Assembly: GCF_958979055.1 (NCBI RefSeq)
Contig: NC_084888.1
Coordinates: 32,217,804 to 32,281,803, forward strand
Direction of reading: 5' to 3'
DNA: 64,000 bases
From: Alnus glutinosa
Lineage: Eukaryota > Streptophyta > Magnoliopsida > Fagales > Betulaceae
Made by a program: the position numbers and the translations under genes. Below, piece after piece: positions 61,367 to 64,000 of this stretch. The notes below the pieces were generated by a model. The model saw nothing but the letters and a program-made list of their open reading frames with translations. It was not told the DNA's origin and ran no database searches. Each line of letters starts with the position of its first letter. Within the stretch, counting starts at the first letter, position 1.

Positions 61367-63360
61367 ATTTGTGTGAGGGCTGGTCTTCCCTCTGCCATTT
61401 GGGGTGATTACACCATTCCATGACCTTGCGTCGGGGAAGGGGCTTGGCCACCCTTGAAGGACGTTTCCATGTTTAACCATTCACTTGTTGTATATTGAAT
61501 TCGTGTCAGATTTTCTATTTTCTATTTGAGTATCGATTCAACACCATTTAAAGATACAATTTTTTACTGCCTTGTTTATGTGGTAAGGTAATTTCTCATC
61601 ACCTTGTTCTAATGTTTTTTATTTATTTTTAAGTGAAAAATCACCGTTCTATATGGATAAAATAGTAAAAAGTAATATTTTGAATGATGGTGAATCATTA
61701 CTCTATTCATTTATTGTGCTAAGCCATACAATGCATGTCATGATTTGCCGACAGAGCTTTGGGTCATATCCATGTCTTTCAAATACAACCTTTTATTTAT
61801 TTTTTATTTTTTTTGTCGTTTCACCGATTGTGTCCTCTTTTTCTATGCATTGGAACGAACATGGGCCTCTCTAGTTGTCAAGAATTGGCTGCATTCAATA
61901 GGGGAGGGGGAGCTCCTGGCCTTCTCGTGTTGGGCCTTAGCAGGACGCCTTGTCCTCCTCATCCTCACTCACGGACTCAACTATTGGTTTTGCAAGGGCA
62001 TTCATGACAATATGCCTGACTTCAAACGCCCAAGTTGGATCGTCGGACTTATTGGTGCCTTTCAAGAGGCCAAAGGTCTTTTTGATCACACACTGGGCGA
62101 TCGTCCATTCGATAGCTTGCCGAAACTTATAGTCATGTTCTGGCTACCGTTATGCACTGTTGGGTAGGAGTGCATGGTCACATACTAACCAATTGCCCGA
62201 TGTGACTTGGAATGAGTGTTAAATTATTAAATTTACTTGTTTGTATAAGTTTAAGCTTTTTTTTTTTAAAAAAAAAGGTTAATTTAACATGATATCAAAG
62301 TTAGAAGTGATGAAATCGAACCTCAATTTCATTATTTACTCATCATTTTAATTAATTATTTTACGTGTTTAATTTTATCTATTAAAAAAGAGTTTTAAGC
62401 TTAAATGCCATATACGAGAGTTAAAAGTATTAATTGGATTCCCAAAAAAGCAACTCTCAACATCGGGTAAAACTATAATTTTACAGTAGGTCAACTTATC
62501 TCGATTGATTGTGACAGTTTTCATCAAACGGCTAAGGACAAGAGACCGTTTTCAACAAGTAATTTAACCCGAGAATCTTTAAGATATTTTTGTTATCCAA
62601 ATGATTAATTTGATACAACCGTAAACCCTATAAAATAAAAACTAATTACATGTTTCAGCCCTCATTAGTGAAGAAAGAAACAAGGTTAATAACATTGGAT
62701 TTGTTGGCCCAAACCATGACCCACACTTTTGGACTTTGACTGACTGGTCACCACTGTCCCATATTCAAGTCGGTTTCAGAGCAGTTTGGAAGCCTTTGGA
62801 CCTCCCGAGAAAGCTCAATTTAGAACCCTCAAGATGGTTCCACGGAATCTGAATTATGCCTTGACCTTTTTCTAGGCAGTTCCATTTAATGGAGTAGGCC
62901 TTTTAATTGTTGTAGAAAAATAAAATAAAATAAAATTGGATCCAAAAAATTTCTTCCAATTTCAGTCCTTAAAACTTTCTCATATATTTTTTAAGCAGGG
63001 AAAAACCCCACACACACACATGTATATGAAATCATTTTATTTAAAAATCATATGCTTAGAACCCATGAAAATTTTCCAGTTTAAAGGAAATTACAAAGGT
63101 GTAACCCCAATTTAACTAGTTCTAAATCTTCTTTTCCCAATCAATGATTTATTCCACCATATCAGAAGGAAAAGATCATCTCTATCAAGGAGCAAGACAT
63201 AGGAAATTTATTATAAAGCCTAAATATGCTTAAAAAAAGAGAACCAGAACAGTGAAGACACCCAGAATTAGAAGAACTTGACAGGCATAGCAGTGAAATT
63301 ACTTTGTAGAAAACATCAGGAAATTAAAAAAGAAAAAAGAAAAAGGGCAGGCCTTTTCAG
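61367..63360. other. intergenic sequence with decayed fragments
   Basis: About 61850-62165 is less AT-rich than its surroundings. Its minus-strand reading contains AQCVIKKTFGLLKGT and FEVRHIVMNAL, faintly like the end of a PIF/Harbinger transposase, but stops interrupt it and I cannot confirm this. About 62262-62440 shows TTTAACATGATATCAAAG and AGTATTAATT, a TRIM family 2 remnant. The last few hundred bases before 63360 are probably the NATA1-like gene's 3' UTR. No intact gene is supported. Confidence 0.4.

Positions 63361-64000
<640 letters not shown>

Overview
This is a nuclear window from a flowering plant, almost certainly a eudicot and probably woody. Genes are split by AT-rich introns with GT-AG borders. 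Intergenic DNA is AT-rich and full of short non-autonomous transposons, 5'-truncated LINEs and miniature LTR elements, and every recognisable protein belongs to a land-plant family. The species cannot be fixed from the sequence alone. Exon models were assembled by hand from splice sites, reading phase and remembered family sequences.

Layout: (1) 665-1192 (+), a small intronless acidic plant protein of unknown function. (2) 2309-4307, two non-autonomous DNA transposons, one a Mutator-like element with a perfect 9-bp target duplication. (3) 4569-12154 (-), an 11-coding-exon OTU-domain deubiquitinase. (4) 14858-15018, rearranged organelle-type trnL/trnH fragments next to the 3' end of (5) 15289-17552 (-), a PCRK1/PCRK2-like receptor-like cytoplasmic kinase. 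(6) 20245-21355, a truncated LINE with a 16-bp target duplication. (7) 21925-36420 (+), a 14-exon, 1112-residue ABCG24/ABCG28-type half-transporter whose introns hold two more LINE tails, a foldback and a 4.5-kb insertion-rich intron. (8) 38005-42548 (-), a plastid-type GET3B/ArsA ATPase. (9) 43410-45798 (-), a DNL/Zim17-type zinc-finger protein with a complete TRIM retrotransposon in its intron. (10) 46028-53360, a repeat-rich block: a foldback element, a second Mutator-like element, a cytochrome b561 gene fragment and a hAT-like element. (11) 55042-55500, an RNase H-like retroelement remnant. (12) 55981-57234 (-), a LYK3-like kinase-domain protein without catalytic aspartates, divergent from (13) 58295-60755 (+), a glycine-rich plastid protein resembling YELLOW LEAF 1. 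(14) 63361-64000 (-), a NATA1-like acetyltransferase cut by the window edge.

These are unrelated housekeeping, signalling and transport genes, not a pathway. Two neighbour pairs, OTU with PCRK and ABCG with GET3, match gene neighbours I recall from Arabidopsis, so the window is probably conserved gene space diluted by repeats. I found no new enzymatic system. The most informative non-genic structures are the paired Mutator-like elements, the mosaic trnL/trnH insertion, the TRIM with its relatives, and the Harbinger-like MITE next to the kinase 5' end.
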